Below are positions 41,802-52,996 of a stretch of DNA of 64,000 nt, piece by piece; the first letter of the stretch is position 1; each line of letters begins with the position of its first letter. Source of the stretch: Bathynomus jamesi (Eukaryota > Arthropoda > Malacostraca > Isopoda > Cirolanidae); NCBI GenBank assembly GCA_023014485.1, contig JAJOZX010000879.1, positions 859,501 to 923,500 on the forward strand, in the 5' to 3' direction. Under the pieces are notes generated by a model that worked only from the letters and a program-made list of their open reading frames with translations, searched no databases and was not told the DNA's origin. The translations under genes and the position numbers were made by a program.

Positions 41802-42560
41802 TAGAATCTGTGTGTATAGAAAAAGTAGATAATTTTAATTTGTGCGAAGGTACTTATAAGTTAGACCCTTTAATGAGATTCTTGGTCAAAAAATCCCTTA
41901 CGGAGTCGCGGGAACGTGTTCTAACCTAAATGTGAATTGCTTAAAGGTCTCTGGATTGTTTCCTTACTCGCTTTTAGTTCATTCAATTTTTTTTTTTTTA
42001 ATGTAGGAATAATAAACGTAAATGTAAATGTAATAATGGAAGTAATAAATGTGGAAATAAATATAAATGCAATAGATGTAATAATAAAGGTAATATTATA
42101 AATTTAATAATTAGGGTAAAGGTAATAATAATAAATGTTAAAAAAAAATGTAAATGCAATAATAAATGCAGTAATTATGTCAAAATATTAGAATCTGTAT
42201 GTATAGAACAAGTAGATAGTTTTAATTTGTGCGAATGTACTTATAAGCGGGGCCCTGTAATAAAATGCCCTTCCGGTGTCGGGAGAACGGTATCTGACCT
42301 AGGTGCGAATTTCTCAATGGTCTCTGGATTGTTTCCTTCTCGCCTTTTTCATTCGTTTTTCGGTTTATAAGTTCTGTATAATAAAGAACAATGTAATAAC
42401 CAATGTAATAATAAATTTATAATTTCTGTAATAAATAATAATGCAATATTAAATGTAATAAATTTAATAATAAATGTAATAATTATGTAAAAAAATAATA
42501 GAATCTGTATGTTTAGAACACGAAGATAGTTTTAAATTTGTGCGAATGTACTTATAAGCG
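41800..42560 (+). repeat. Triplicated C-terminal/3' UTR block of the Penelope element
   Basis: The block beginning AATAGAATCTGTRTGTWTAG and continuing with TTTTAATTTGTGCGAAKGTACTTATAAGY occurs at about 41,803, 42,186 and 42,496 in this arm, and in the corresponding positions of every other arm. The first copy lies in coding sequence (IESVCIEKVDNFNLCEG); the others are non-coding derivatives separated by A/T-rich trinucleotide tracts. Confidence 0.8.
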
Positions 42561-42780
42561 GGTCCCTTTAATGAAAATGCCCTTCCCGGTGTCGGGAGAA
42601 CGGGATCTAACCTAGGTGCGAATTTCTTAACGGTCGGTCCCTGGACTGTTTTTCCCTCTTGTTTTGGTTCATTCGTTTTTCTGTATCCACCCGAGGAGGA
42701 TGCCAGTGGGCATCGAAACTGTTGTGGAAATAAACTCTGTCTATTAGAGTGGGGTTTTTACTTTGGATATTTTTTATTTT

Positions 42781-43477
42781 CATAACACTTACCAAGTATT
42801 TTATTGGTTTTATACTGGCCTATATTTTCTCGATGAAATAACAGAAGCCGAAAGTACCGTAGGCATTTAATTTGGACACGACCCTGTAGGTCTAAGTTTA
42901 ATTAAAAAATCATTTTTATACATAAACTATCCACGCAAAATAATTTTTTACAACATATAACAAATAATTGAAACTATATATTTCTCTGTAAAGGGATTTT
43001 CTACTGGGGCAAAGGATAGGGGAAGGTGAGGCGAACAATTTTTTTTGCAACACTATATGGGCCACACTTTCTGTTTAATAATAAAAAATATTCAATGGCC
43101 GATATATATTTTGTATTAATTACGATTGGCAATTAACGCAAATATTATAAGTCAAGATAATTAACTGGAATCGTTCATTTTAAATTAATACTTCTATAAC
43201 ATTAAGTTCATGTAGTTATCCCAATATATAATCACTGTCAATAAGTAAATATAGCATTTGAAACTGTTTATAAAGCGTTTCCTCTACAATATCACAAACT
43301 TTAAATTCCTTATATACAGTCCGTTTAATAAGTTGAATGATCTCCATTTTCTTAGATATTTATCATTAAGAAAAAGAGTTTCATGATAGGACTTTTTGAG
43401 TCACCCATACAATCTCTACAAAAATTTTGGTGTAACGCTATTCTCAAAATGTAACAGGTCTGTCAAACATAATTAGT

Positions 43478-43480
<3 letters not shown>
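42781..43480. other. Stretch without recognised gene
   Basis: AT-rich, no motif. A (TA)n run follows at 43,482-43,526. Confidence 0.4.
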
Positions 43481-43526
<46 letters not shown>

Positions 43527-43529
<3 letters not shown>

Positions 43530-43941
43530 GGTGGGCCGTAAGTTTCCATACATAGGAAAAATAAACATTTTTTTATGGACAACCATTTTTATTTATATAA
43601 TATGCTCTACATGGTTGCCATTGTTTTGAAAACACATTTCAATACGTGTTCCCCACTATTGATGAACACGCATTAGCACAGTTGACGTTATGCTTGTAAT
43701 GGCGTTGGTGATACGTTCCTTTAGATGATTTATGTCTCGTATCTTTTCCTGATACACCATGGCCTTCAAGTGCCCCCAAAGATAGAAATCAAGGGGGGTG
43801 AGATCTGGGGATCTGGGAACACGTATTGAAATGTGTTTTCAAAACAATGGCAACCATGTAGAGCATATTATATAAATAAAAATGGTTGTCCATAAAAAAA
43901 TGTTTATTTTTCCTATGTATGGAAACTTACGGCCCACCCTG
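43527..43941. mobile_element. Palindromic mariner MITE (CAGGGTGGGCC family)
   Basis: Arms of about 120 bp (43,527-43,650 and 43,820-43,941) are inverted copies starting CAGGGTGGGCCGTAAGTTTC. TA flanks at 43,525-43,526 and 43,942-43,943. The central 170 bp on the minus strand still codes the end of a transposase, including PRSPDLTPLDFYLWGHLKA, so it derives from a full mariner by internal deletion and arm duplication. Confidence 0.85.
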
Positions 43942-43946
43942 TATAT

Positions 43947-44089
43947 ATGAATAAAACCACGAAGGGAAAAGAAACACAAAGGGGTGCTCAAGCGCTTTCG
44001 TCTAATGACATCCTCAGGAACACTGGAGTGAAAGGACAGATCAAGGCAATATATAGGTTACAAAAATAAACATACATACATACATATTC

Positions 44090-44174
<85 letters not shown>

Positions 44175-44246
44175 TAGTAAGCATAGAAACAATTGTGGGA
44201 GGAGCAAACATTTTGTGTTTCTTTTCCCTTCGTGGTTTTATTCATC
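43947..44246. mobile_element. Short inverted-repeat element, possible Penelope end with hammerhead-like motif
   Basis: GAATAAAACCACGAAGGGAA is found at 43,949 and inverted at 44,227-44,246, with ACACAAA at the inner side of each. The centre is a long (TA)n tract (about 44,092-44,176). On the minus strand 43,991-44,018 reads CTGAGGA, then a GTC/GAC stem and GAAA, resembling the hammerhead ribozyme core known from Penelope-like elements. Confidence 0.5.
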
Positions 44247-44930
44247 ATAAATATTTTTCACGTGTCACTTTCGTGAAATAATTTTTCATATATATATATA
44301 TATATATATACGAGTGTGTATATATAATAATAATTAATATGATTGAAGAAGTCTGAACCTACATATACTTACTGATCTTTGGCATCTTCGAAAACCTGAA
44401 AAAAAAAACTGAAATTAGAAACCCCATTTAAAGTACATTCATGTCCCCCACCCCCATTCCCTCCTTTGGAGGTTGAAAGAGTAACATTTCTTGGTGAATG
44501 AACCAACTCACTATTTTAATTACCATTTTGCTAATTACTTTGATCCACGTCAGAACATTCAATTATCAACATTTATTAAACTGGACAACAAATTAGAACT
44601 TTTTTCCTGTTCTTCAAGTAAAATAGAGTGATTCTGGTTGATTTTTGCACATAGAATATGAATATGGATGAAAATGTTTCCATTACCGACAGTTTTTGAA
44701 AAAATTGAATTTGAATTTTGTTTCAAAATATGTACGTATAATTGGCAGCGTTAGAACTACACTCTTCTGAAGGTACTGGGGCCGAAGATGGTACTGTGGC
44801 ACTGAAAATGGCTAAAATAGTAATTAAATGAATTGTACTTAATGGGGAGACCTGTGTTTTGCCAGCAAATGTTGGGTACAACTAGAAACACTTCAACGGG
44901 AGTAGTCGTGCGGGATAATATATATATATA
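44247..44930. other. Stretch without recognised gene; CMC-like end at 44,580
   Basis: (TA)n at 44,288-44,310. AAACTGGACAACAAATTAGAACTTTTTT at 44,578 resembles the CMC terminus CACTGGCCAACAAAATGAAA in the same orientation as element A's left end. No CMC coding follows. Otherwise no gene. Confidence 0.35.
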
Positions 44931-45827
44931 CAGGGCGTCCCAAAAAAATGTATACACACTTTAAATAATTATAAAGGCAGTGTTTATTAAAATACATTTC
45001 ATTTTCAAAATGTAATAGAATCTACAGACATTATTTAATTGTTTTGTCAACGCCTGTTTTCAAACTGACGTCCGTTCTGGTCCAGCACTGCTGATAACGC
45101 GAAGCAATGGAATCGCAAAACATCACGAAACATTTCGTTTGGTATTTGTGTGCATTTCGTTCAATGGCTGCTCTCAATTCAGCGACTGTTGCAGGTTTAT
45201 AGCGTAGACTTTGTCTTTTAAGTATCCCCATAAAAAAAAATCTAGTGGTGTAGGTCTGTGGGAGCGCGGAGGGTATTCTACGAAACCCCCTTCGTCAATC
45301 ACATCCACATCGTGCCAAGTACCACTCGCAATACTCCACTCTTCGGTCCGGATCATCTTCATTAATAGCATGGACTAATCTTGGAATGTAGCTTTTCCAT
45401 TGACAGCGCTTCAAATGCGTGGACAGACGATTCTGAGATTCCTACCTCACGACTCGCTTGCCGCAAGATTTCTTGGACTTTGGTGATACGTTTCCAGTAC
45501 TCTTTCTTGCTTTGTGGGGCTTGTCGATGTCCGTGGTCTTCCGGAACGCTTCTTCTGGACATTCTGAACAGTTCCATCGGCTTCAAAACTTATCTCTAAT
45601 TCGAGTGATGGTAAGTCGCGTTGGTGGATCTGTTTGAACTCCCTCCTAAACTGTCTTTGCACTTCAACTGCGTTTCACACTTCCAGTAGCATTTTAGAAT
45701 GAATTTCCTTTGTTCAAAGCTTAGTCTGATGCCATTATTAATTCTAATGGGTTTAACTTGGAAAGAAAAAACATCAATTGAGCTATCAGCTGTTTAAAGT
45801 GTGTATACATTTTTTTGGGACGCCCTG
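44931..45827 (-). mobile_element. Mariner-like element, internally deleted (CAGGGCGTCCC family)
   Basis: Ends CAGGGCGTCCCAAAAAAATG and its inverted copy, perfect for about 35 bp. TA at 44,929-44,930 and 45,828-45,829. Length 897 bp. The transposase is on the minus strand and incomplete. Confidence 0.9.
45031..45680 (-). pseudogene. Mariner-like transposase remnants
   Basis: From 45,680 downward: a helix-turn-helix region in two frames (IHQRDLPSLELEISFEADG, RSGRPRTSTSP), a break, then RPTPLDFFLWGYLKDKVY (third catalytic motif region, altered from SPDLTPLDFFLWG) at 45,174-45,300, and the end ELRAAIERNAHKY at 45,031-45,200. The first two catalytic aspartate motifs are deleted. Confidence 0.8.
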
Positions 45828-45844
45828 TACATATATATATATAT

Positions 45845-48500
45845 GTTAAACACAGACCGTGCATGGCACAAGGAACTCTTCTGGGAAAATTAAATCCACT
45901 ATAGTCCGAATAAGTAATGATAAATGACAAATACCATAGTTTTTTTCCTTTTCATGATTTTAGCCCGACGTGGGCAACGGGTCTCTCGCAAAGAGATCCC
46001 ATAAATATAGCTTCCCTCACCAGCTATCTGCAAAGCAGACAGGATCCAGCTTTGGGACGTGGATCTAGGGTTTAAAGCAAAACCTAGATCCCTACACTCA
46101 GAACCTCTATATAAGTAAAAGACTCGTTGCATTCACGTCGTGTTGAATAAATCAAAGAAAAAGGGGGTAACTATTGTATTTTTAGCCAAAAAAACCAAAA
46201 CTTAAACCTCAACCGGGACATTGAGCGTCCACTTTTCAAGGCACGAAACAGTCCGTTTAGTATACACAAACTCAGAATGGTTCCCTGAGAACAAATATGT
46301 TAAACACAGACCGTGCATGGCACAAGGAACTCTTCTGGGAAAATTAAATCCACTATAGTCCGAATAAGTAATGATAAATGACAAATACCATAGTTTTTTT
46401 CCTTTTTCATGATTTTCCGACGTGGGCAACGGGTCTCTCGCAAAGAGATCCCATAATATAGCTTCCCTCACCAGCTATCTGCAAAGCAGACAGGATCCAG
46501 CTTTGGGACGTGGATCTAGGTTTAAAGCAAACCTAATCCCTACACTCAGAAACCTCTATATAAGTAAAAGACTCGTTGCATTCACGTCGTGTTGAATAAA
46601 TCAAAGAAAAAGGGGGTAACTATTGTATTTTTTAGCCAAAAAAAACCAAAACTTAAACCTCAACCGGGACATTGAGCGTCCACTTTTCAAGGCACGAAAC
46701 ACGTCCGTTTAGTTATACACAAACTCAGAATGGTTCCCTGAGAACAATATATGTTAAACACAGACCGTGCATGGCACAAGGAACTCTTCTGGGAAAATTA
46801 AATCCACTATAGTCCGAATAAGTAATGATAAATGACAAATACCATAGTTTTTTTCCTTTTCATGATTTTAGCCCGACGTGGGCAACGGGTCTCTCGCAAA
46901 GAGATCCCATAAATATAGCTTCCCTCACCAGCTATCTGCAAAGCAGACAGGATCCAGCTTTGGGACGTGGATCTAGGGTTTAAAGCAAACTAGATCCCTA
47001 CACTCAGAACCTCTATATAAGTAAAAGACTCGTTGCATCACGTCGGACTATAGTGGATTTAATTTCCCAGAAGAGTTCCTTTGCCAGCACGGTCTGTGTT
47101 TAACATATATGTTCTCAGGGAACCATTCTGAGTTTGTGTATACTAAACGGACGTGTCGTTTGTGCCTTGAAAAGTGGACGCTCAATGTCCCTGGTTGAGG
47201 TTTAAGTTTTGTTTTTTTTTTGGCTAAATACAATAGTTACCCCCTTTTTCTTTGATTTATTCAACACGACGTGAATGCAACGAGTCTTTTACTTATATAG
47301 AGGTTCTGAGTGTAGGGATCTAGGTTTGCTTTAAACCCTAGATCCACGTCCCAAAGCTGGATCCTGTCTGCTTTGCAGATAGCTGGTGAGGGAAGCTATA
47401 TTTATGGGATCTCTTTGCGAGAGGACCCGTTGCCCACGTCGGGCTAAAATCATGAAAAAGGAAAAAAACTATGGTATTTGTCATTTATCATTACTTATTC
47501 GGACTATAGTGGATTTAATTTTCCCAGAAGAGTTCCTTGTGCCATGGCACGCGTCTGTGTTTAAACATATATTGTTCTCAGGGAACCATTCTGAGTTTGT
47601 GTATATAAACGGACGTGTTTCGTGCCTTGAAAAGTGGACGCTCAATGTCCCGGTTGAGGTTTAAGTTTTGGTTTTTTGGCTAAAAATACAATAGTTACCC
47701 CCTTTTCTTTGATTTATTCAACACGACGTGAATGCAACGAGTCTTTTACTTATATAGAGGTTCTGAGTGTAGTGGATCTAGGTTTGCTTTAAACCCTAGA
47801 TCCACGTCCAAAGCTGGATCCTGTCTGCTTTGCAGATAGCTGGTGAGGAGGGAAGCTATATTTATGGGATCTCTTTGCGAGAGACCCGTGCCCACGTCGG
47901 GCTAAAATCATGAAAAAGGAAAAAAACTATGGTATTTGTCATTTATCATTACTTATTCGGACTATAGTGGATTAATTTTCCAGAAGAGTTCCTGTGCCAT
48001 GCACGGTCTGTGTTTAACATATATTGTTCTCAGGGAACCATTCTGAGTTTGTGTATACTAAACGGAGTGTTTCGGCCTTGAAAAGTGGACGCTCAATGTC
48101 CCGGTTGAGGTTTAAGTTTTGGTTTTTTTGGCGCAAAAATAAATAGTTACCCCCTTTTCTTTGATTATTCAACACGACGTGAATGCAACGAGTCTTTTAC
48201 TTATATAGAGGTTCTGAGAGTAGGGCCTAGGTTTGCTTTTAAACCCTAGATCCACGTCCCAAAGCTGGATCCTGTCTGCTTTGCAGATAGCTGGTGAGGG
48301 AAGCTATATTTATGGGATCTCTTTGCGAGAGACCCGTTGCCCACGTCGGGCTAAAATCATGAAAAAGGAAAAAAACTATGGTATTTGTCATTTATCATTA
48401 CTTATTCGGACTATAGTGGATTTAATTTTCCCAGAAGAGTCCTTGTGCCATGCACGGTCGTGTTTTAAAATATTGTTCTCAGGGAACATTCTGAGAGTGT
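45845..48500. repeat. F-family array: three direct 454-bp units facing about three inverted units
   Basis: Direct units start at 45,845, 46,299 and 46,753 (GTTAAACACAGACCGTGCAT), each 454 bp. Unit 3 is cut at about 47,045 (CACGTCG), where the reverse strand takes over at GACTATAGTGGATTTAATT. Inverted units follow to about 48,500, with boundaries near 47,110, 47,565 and 48,018. The ends lie in short (TA)n runs. The whole is a 2.6-kb imperfect palindrome. Confidence 0.9.
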
Positions 48501-48517
48501 TGTTATATATATATATA

Positions 48518-49794
48518 TAGTGATGTAGCGGATGTCATTTTTTCACATCCGCGGATGCGGATGCGGATGTTTGGTTTCAACATCCGCGGATGCGGATGCG
48601 GATGTCTACATTTTCGTTATTTTTTAGGATATATTCGAAATTTGTTGTGTTTAACGTATATAATAAGTTATTATATAGAGAGAGCTGTAGCTATAATGTA
48701 GTATAACTGATTAATTGTACAATAATTGCTGTACTTTTCTCTGAACATATAAAATAATATCAAGCATCTAACTAATATAGAAATCAATTAGTGAATTCGT
48801 CTGCAAATAAATTCGTTATATTTTGTTGAGTTTCAGCCACAATTAGAAACCATAATTGTGTTACCAGGATGCGGGACGTGAACCCAACTCAAATGCACCC
48901 ACCGACCTCTTTCCCCAACCTCCACCCTTATAGAAAGAGATCTTTAATTAGCTTGATAACTATTTATATTAAGTTTAAAGTTTTATTAGGCATATTTATA
49001 AATGAGTAATTAAAATAAAGTAAACTAAGATGTTCATCGTTTAATGTTCAAACTTAATTATAGGAAGGTTATGCTTAAGGAACATTAATTTTTCTGCCTT
49101 TTCTGCTGCCAGTCTGTTTCTCTTTTCATCATATATTAATCCAGCACTGCTAAATAATCTCTCGCTTGGTACGTTTGTTGGAGGACAGGCTAAATGTTTC
49201 CTTGCAAGTTTACTCAAGTATGGATAGATATTCTGCGTATTTTTCCACCAACTAATAGGATTGTCACATGCAGCCAGGCGTTTTTCTTGGTGATAGCTCT
49301 CGATCATTTTTACTACATCTTTTGACATCGCGTAGGTCTCGTCATTGCTGCTTGACTCAAGAAACTGAGAGACAGATTCTGTGATAGATTTGCTTGTTGG
49401 TTCTGTCACTGAAACTTTTATTCTTTTGGTGGGTGGCGAAGCGACAGATTCAAGAGATTGAAGCTCTTCAACTGCTTTGCCAAGTGATGATTTAACTCGT
49501 TCTAATGTACTAGGTGAAAATAACTTAGCTTTGTAACGTGGATCTAAGTAGGTTGCAAGAGAGTAACTTCATACAAGAACAGCCTCTCGTCTTGTCGCTT
49601 GCATCACTTTTGCGCACAATGAACTAGTTCTATTAATATAGTAGAATTTGATAATTTCCGCTTATTAATGACATTTTATCTCAACGGTTCACATCCGCAC
49701 GACATCCGCAGTCCAAAGTGCGGATGCGGACGCGAGAAAATGTGCGGATGTTCCGCGGATGCGGATGCGGATGCGGATGTGACCTACATCACTA
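48518..49794 (-). mobile_element. hAT transposon with GCGGAT subterminal repeats
   Basis: Ends TAGTGATGTAG and CTACATCACTA; many direct GCGGATGCGGAT repeats lie just inside both ends (48,546-48,605 and 49,695-49,780). The element lies in (TA)n, so an 8-bp target duplication cannot be told from the repeat. It contains the C-terminal part of a hAT transposase. Confidence 0.85.
49041..49560 (-). pseudogene. hAT transposase, C-terminal dimerisation domain
   Basis: Frame 49,409-49,041 contains PISWWKNTQNIYPYLSKLARK and PPTNVPSERLFSSAGLIYDEK, then RLAAEKAEKLMFLKHNLPII, the classic hAT C-terminal dimerisation region (ZBED-like). Upstream to about 49,560 a broken frame continues (SLGKAVEELQSLESV). 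The BED finger and catalytic core are absent; the element is deleted. Confidence 0.85.
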
Positions 49795-49799
49795 ATATA

Positions 49800-50188
49800 T
49801 ATATATTACATTAAAATTACTAAACAACTACACATTAAAATAATGTTACGTCCAGATGTCTCAACTGCAATCGCTGATTGACAAATCATTAAAGTACCAT
49901 CAGTAAAAATGACTGGTACAGGGTCCAACAAATATAATATTGGATGTCGCTTCAAAGTTTGAGCTCTGACTGCGTCACACATAAACACGCCTCACCAGTC
50001 AAAACTTGTCAAGACTTCTCAGGGCGTGAGTCATACCTTTTCAATCAGTGTATGACATGCTTGTCTTCTACAAAGTTTTATGTTGTTAAGTGCATTTCAC
50101 ACATTTGTTTTGTGTTTTATATTTAACCGTACAAATATTTCTTATTGCGTCTGTAGCAAAATTTAAACACTAAATCTGATTTTTGGAA
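49800..50188. other. 5' region of CMC element B, terminus not found
   Basis: Precedes the coding start of CMC element B. No CACTGG terminus is evident on the plus strand in this stretch; TCAGTGTATGACATGCTTGT at 50,047 is no clear match. Probably a truncated or diverged 5' region. Confidence 0.3.
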
Positions 50189-51131
50189 ATGTCACGGAAA
50201 TGTATGAATGAACCCGACTCTTTTTGTTATGTTTGCGGAGAATTAGTGTTGAAAGCTCTGAGAAGAAGCATTACTCCCCTAATAAAAAAAACTTGCAATA
50301 TTTATTTCAGATGTAAAATTGGGGATCAGAACAAGAGTTGTGCTCCTCATATCTGTTGCAGACGTTGTGCGATGACTCTTGGAGCTTAGATAAAGGGCAA
50401 GCGAAAGTCAATGCCATTTGCAGTTTCATGGTGCGGAGGGAGCAAAGAGATCATGTAACCGACTGCTACTTTTGCTTAACTAACATTTGTGGTTTCAACT
50501 CTAACAATAAGAATAAAATTGTGTATCCGAATCTGCCTTCTGCTGTATAACCGGTAGCTGGAACTTGCTAACTAACGATGCTAATATTTCTGTTTTCCAA
50601 AAACGCCAAAAGAACTTAGCTATATATTTTTCTATAATTGGAGATCTTTCCTTTTGTAATGATATTGATGGTTTGATGGTGGTCTTAGGGCATGAGCACA
50701 ACCCACAAGAATGGCGACTGCTCATTAATTCATCGAAACTAAGTTTAAAGGCTGTTCTCTTACACATTGGCAACATCTACCCATCAGTTCCTATCGGACA
50801 CGCAGTCCACATGAAAGAGTCGTCTGAAAATATGGAATTACTTCTTCGCAAATTATAACTGCAAATTATAACTGGCACATTTGTGGAGATCTCAAGGTAA
50901 TTGCACTACTTCTTGGCATGCAACTCGGATACACAAAATACTACTGTTTCCTATGCGAGTGAGATAGCCAAGCTACGCATCGAAATCTAGTTGATCTCAA
51001 AAAAATCTACTTGTCACCTCTTCACGTCAAATTAAGTTTAATGAAGAATTTTCTAAAAGCCATGGACAAGGAAGAAGCTGGCTTCCAGTATTTGAAAGGA
51101 AAATTCCCTCGTATCACAGAAGCAAAACTAA
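50189..51131 (+). pseudogene. CMC-type transposase B, N-terminal two thirds
   Basis: Starts MSRKCMNEPDSFCYVCGELV, with CYVCG and CCRRC as in transposase A. A frameshift at about 50,385 follows, then DCYFCLTNICGFN; more frameshifts; then EWRLLINSSKLSLKAVLLH, in which the first Asp of A (FIDSS) is Asn (LINSS), then CGDLKVIALLLGMQLGY (about 50,885) and YCFLCE. It breaks at the target duplication of element C. Confidence 0.75.
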
Positions 51132-51301
51132 CACTGGTCAACAAAATCGAACTTTTTTCTCTCATCAAAAATGTATACACACTTTTCTAGACCAGATTTG
51201 TACGCTGATTCCAAATCTGTTTTCGGTTTTCCTCTAGCACATCTATTTATTGAAATATGACTGGTGTTAATTTCAGCACAATTTATCGTAAAAGTACAAC
51301 T

Positions 51302-52102
51302 TTATTCATAAAAAGAAATGTACACCAACCTAAAAACGTTGCGAGTACGATTTTCTTTTGTGAACATTGTCCGGATTGTCGCGGTACAACATCCAGTAGT
51401 AGTCTGGCAGCATACTTTCGTTCCAGAAACCTTGGTTGCGATTTTCCATGGACTGGATATCTTGATGGAAGCGTTCCCTTCCCCCTGTTCGTCACTCACC
51501 GCGCCAAGGTTTTCGGGAAAGAAATCTAGATGCGAATGTAAAAAATGTATTTTCAAGGACATGCGACAGCCCACTTCTTGATATGCATCGAGCAGTTTCT
51601 GGACTCCATCTTTGTATGCGGGAGACTTGTGGTTACCCAAGAAGTTTCCACAAATCCATTTGAAAGCCTGCCATGCTTTTAGTTCTAAGGCATTTGAGGC
51701 TTTTTTCAAAGCCTTCATCCTGCAGAACCTCCCTGATTTGGGGTCCCACAAAGATTCCCTCCTTCAACTTCGCGGCATTGATGTTTGCAAATTTCTCAAC
51801 AAGGTATCGAAACCCTCTCGAATTTGATTTACCCATCGCTTTCACAAAATTTTTCATTAAGCCGAGCTTAATGTGGAGAGGTGGCAGGAAAATCTTCTTT
51901 GGATCAACTAAAGGAACACACTGGACACTGCTCGTTCTTGGCTCGTATGTGCTTCTTTGATGCCAGTCACGTCTGATGTAATGATCCGCGGTAGCACGGC
52001 TGTCCCATAGGCAAAGGAAACAACAATATTTCGTGAACCCTCCTTGCATGCCCAATAACATACCAATGACTTTGAGATCACCACAGATATTTCATTGATG
52101 AG
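51302..52102 (-). pseudogene. CMC-type transposase C, C-terminal part
   Basis: From 52,102 downward: GDLKVIGMLLGMQGGFTKYC in two frames, CCFLCLWDSRATADHY, DPKKIFLPPLHIKLGLMKN and, after one frameshift near 51,690, ELKAWQAFKWICGNFLGNHK, then MSLKIHFLHSHLDFFPENLG and SDEQGE, with a final frame change at 51,500. It matches transposase A over its full length. The N-terminal part is at 56,078-57,013. Confidence 0.8.
52095..52102. repeat. 8-bp target duplication of TAGGG element 2 (left)
   Basis: TTGATGAG, identical to 56,058-56,065 on the other side. Within element C coding sequence (the segment before the GDLKV motif). Confidence 0.92.
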
Positions 52103-52856
52103 TAAGGGAGGTTGATTTTCCACATTGTTTTAGATATCGACTTTGGACTAGTCGAGATAGTCAGGGCTTAATATGATAATAACTGACAAAACATTTCAGA
52201 TCCCTAGCTTTAACCGTTTTTTGAGGAAACCGTTTCAAAAATCGTCAAAAAATCGTACCGAAAAATATCGCATTTTCGCAATTTTCGGCCGAAAAAAACA
52301 TGCTATTTTCATAAAAAATCCTGAAAAAGTTACAATTTTATTGAAAAAAAGTAAAAAAAACATGTACAGAGTCAAATAGACACATTTAGATCCCAAGATC
52401 ATCATAATTTTCACTGTAAGAGCCCTTAGAAGCAAAGGAAGGCCTCATCTGGCGGCTTAGGGCTTTGGCCAGAATGTTTGTGCCTTGATTCGAGTCCATA
52501 AACAGTATGGGAAGCTTCAGATGTCAGCTTCACAGCCCTTTCAACACTCTGAGAATGAGAAGGCAGATCAGGCAGCTCCAGCTTGGTGCCATTCAGCAAT
52601 GCTTCTTGAAGCTCCTGGTCAGAAAAGTCTTCTGTGAGAGCAGGTTCACAGATGCCACTTTGAGAAAGGTTGATTAGTTCTGACCAGTGGGTAGCTTCAA
52701 TGTTGATGGCTGTGATCTTCTTCAGCCTCTTCTTGGCTGGCTTCCCACTTCTGAAAGAATAATAATTAATTTATTTTTTATTCCAGTTTAAGATTTAATC
52801 CCTATTAGTCTCAGAATTGCTGATTTAAATTAAACTTAAATAAAAAAAAAAAAAAA

Positions 52857-52996
52857 CCCGAGTTCTATAAATCCCCATAATCGAATTTTTTTTCAGAAAG
52901 AAGGTAAGATTATTTCCATTATCAGAGGGGAGGGGGGGAATTGGGATAAGAAAATGTGAAAAAAAATTCGATTATGGGGATTTATAGAACTCGGGC
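52857..52996. repeat. Hairpin MITE-like inverted repeat in intron 3
   Basis: CCCGAGTTCTATAAATCCCC at 52,857 and its inverted copy ending at 52,996 give near-perfect arms of about 37 bp around a 66-bp loop. A third partial copy (ATAAATCCCCATAATC) is at 53,009-53,027. Confidence 0.85.

Larger units (their letters stand above)
37297..42780. mobile_element. Penelope-like element 2: head-to-head palindrome with nested CMC transposon
   Basis: Left arm (minus, 37,297-41,297, minus 2.37 kb of CMC insertion) and right arm (plus, 41,293-42,780) are inverted copies. They meet at 41,290-41,298, with the short shared TAG at the junction. Both arms code a reverse transcriptase end and a GIY-YIG endonuclease, then two extra copies of the C-terminal/3' UTR block. 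The left copy extends slightly farther 5' than the right. Confidence 0.8.
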
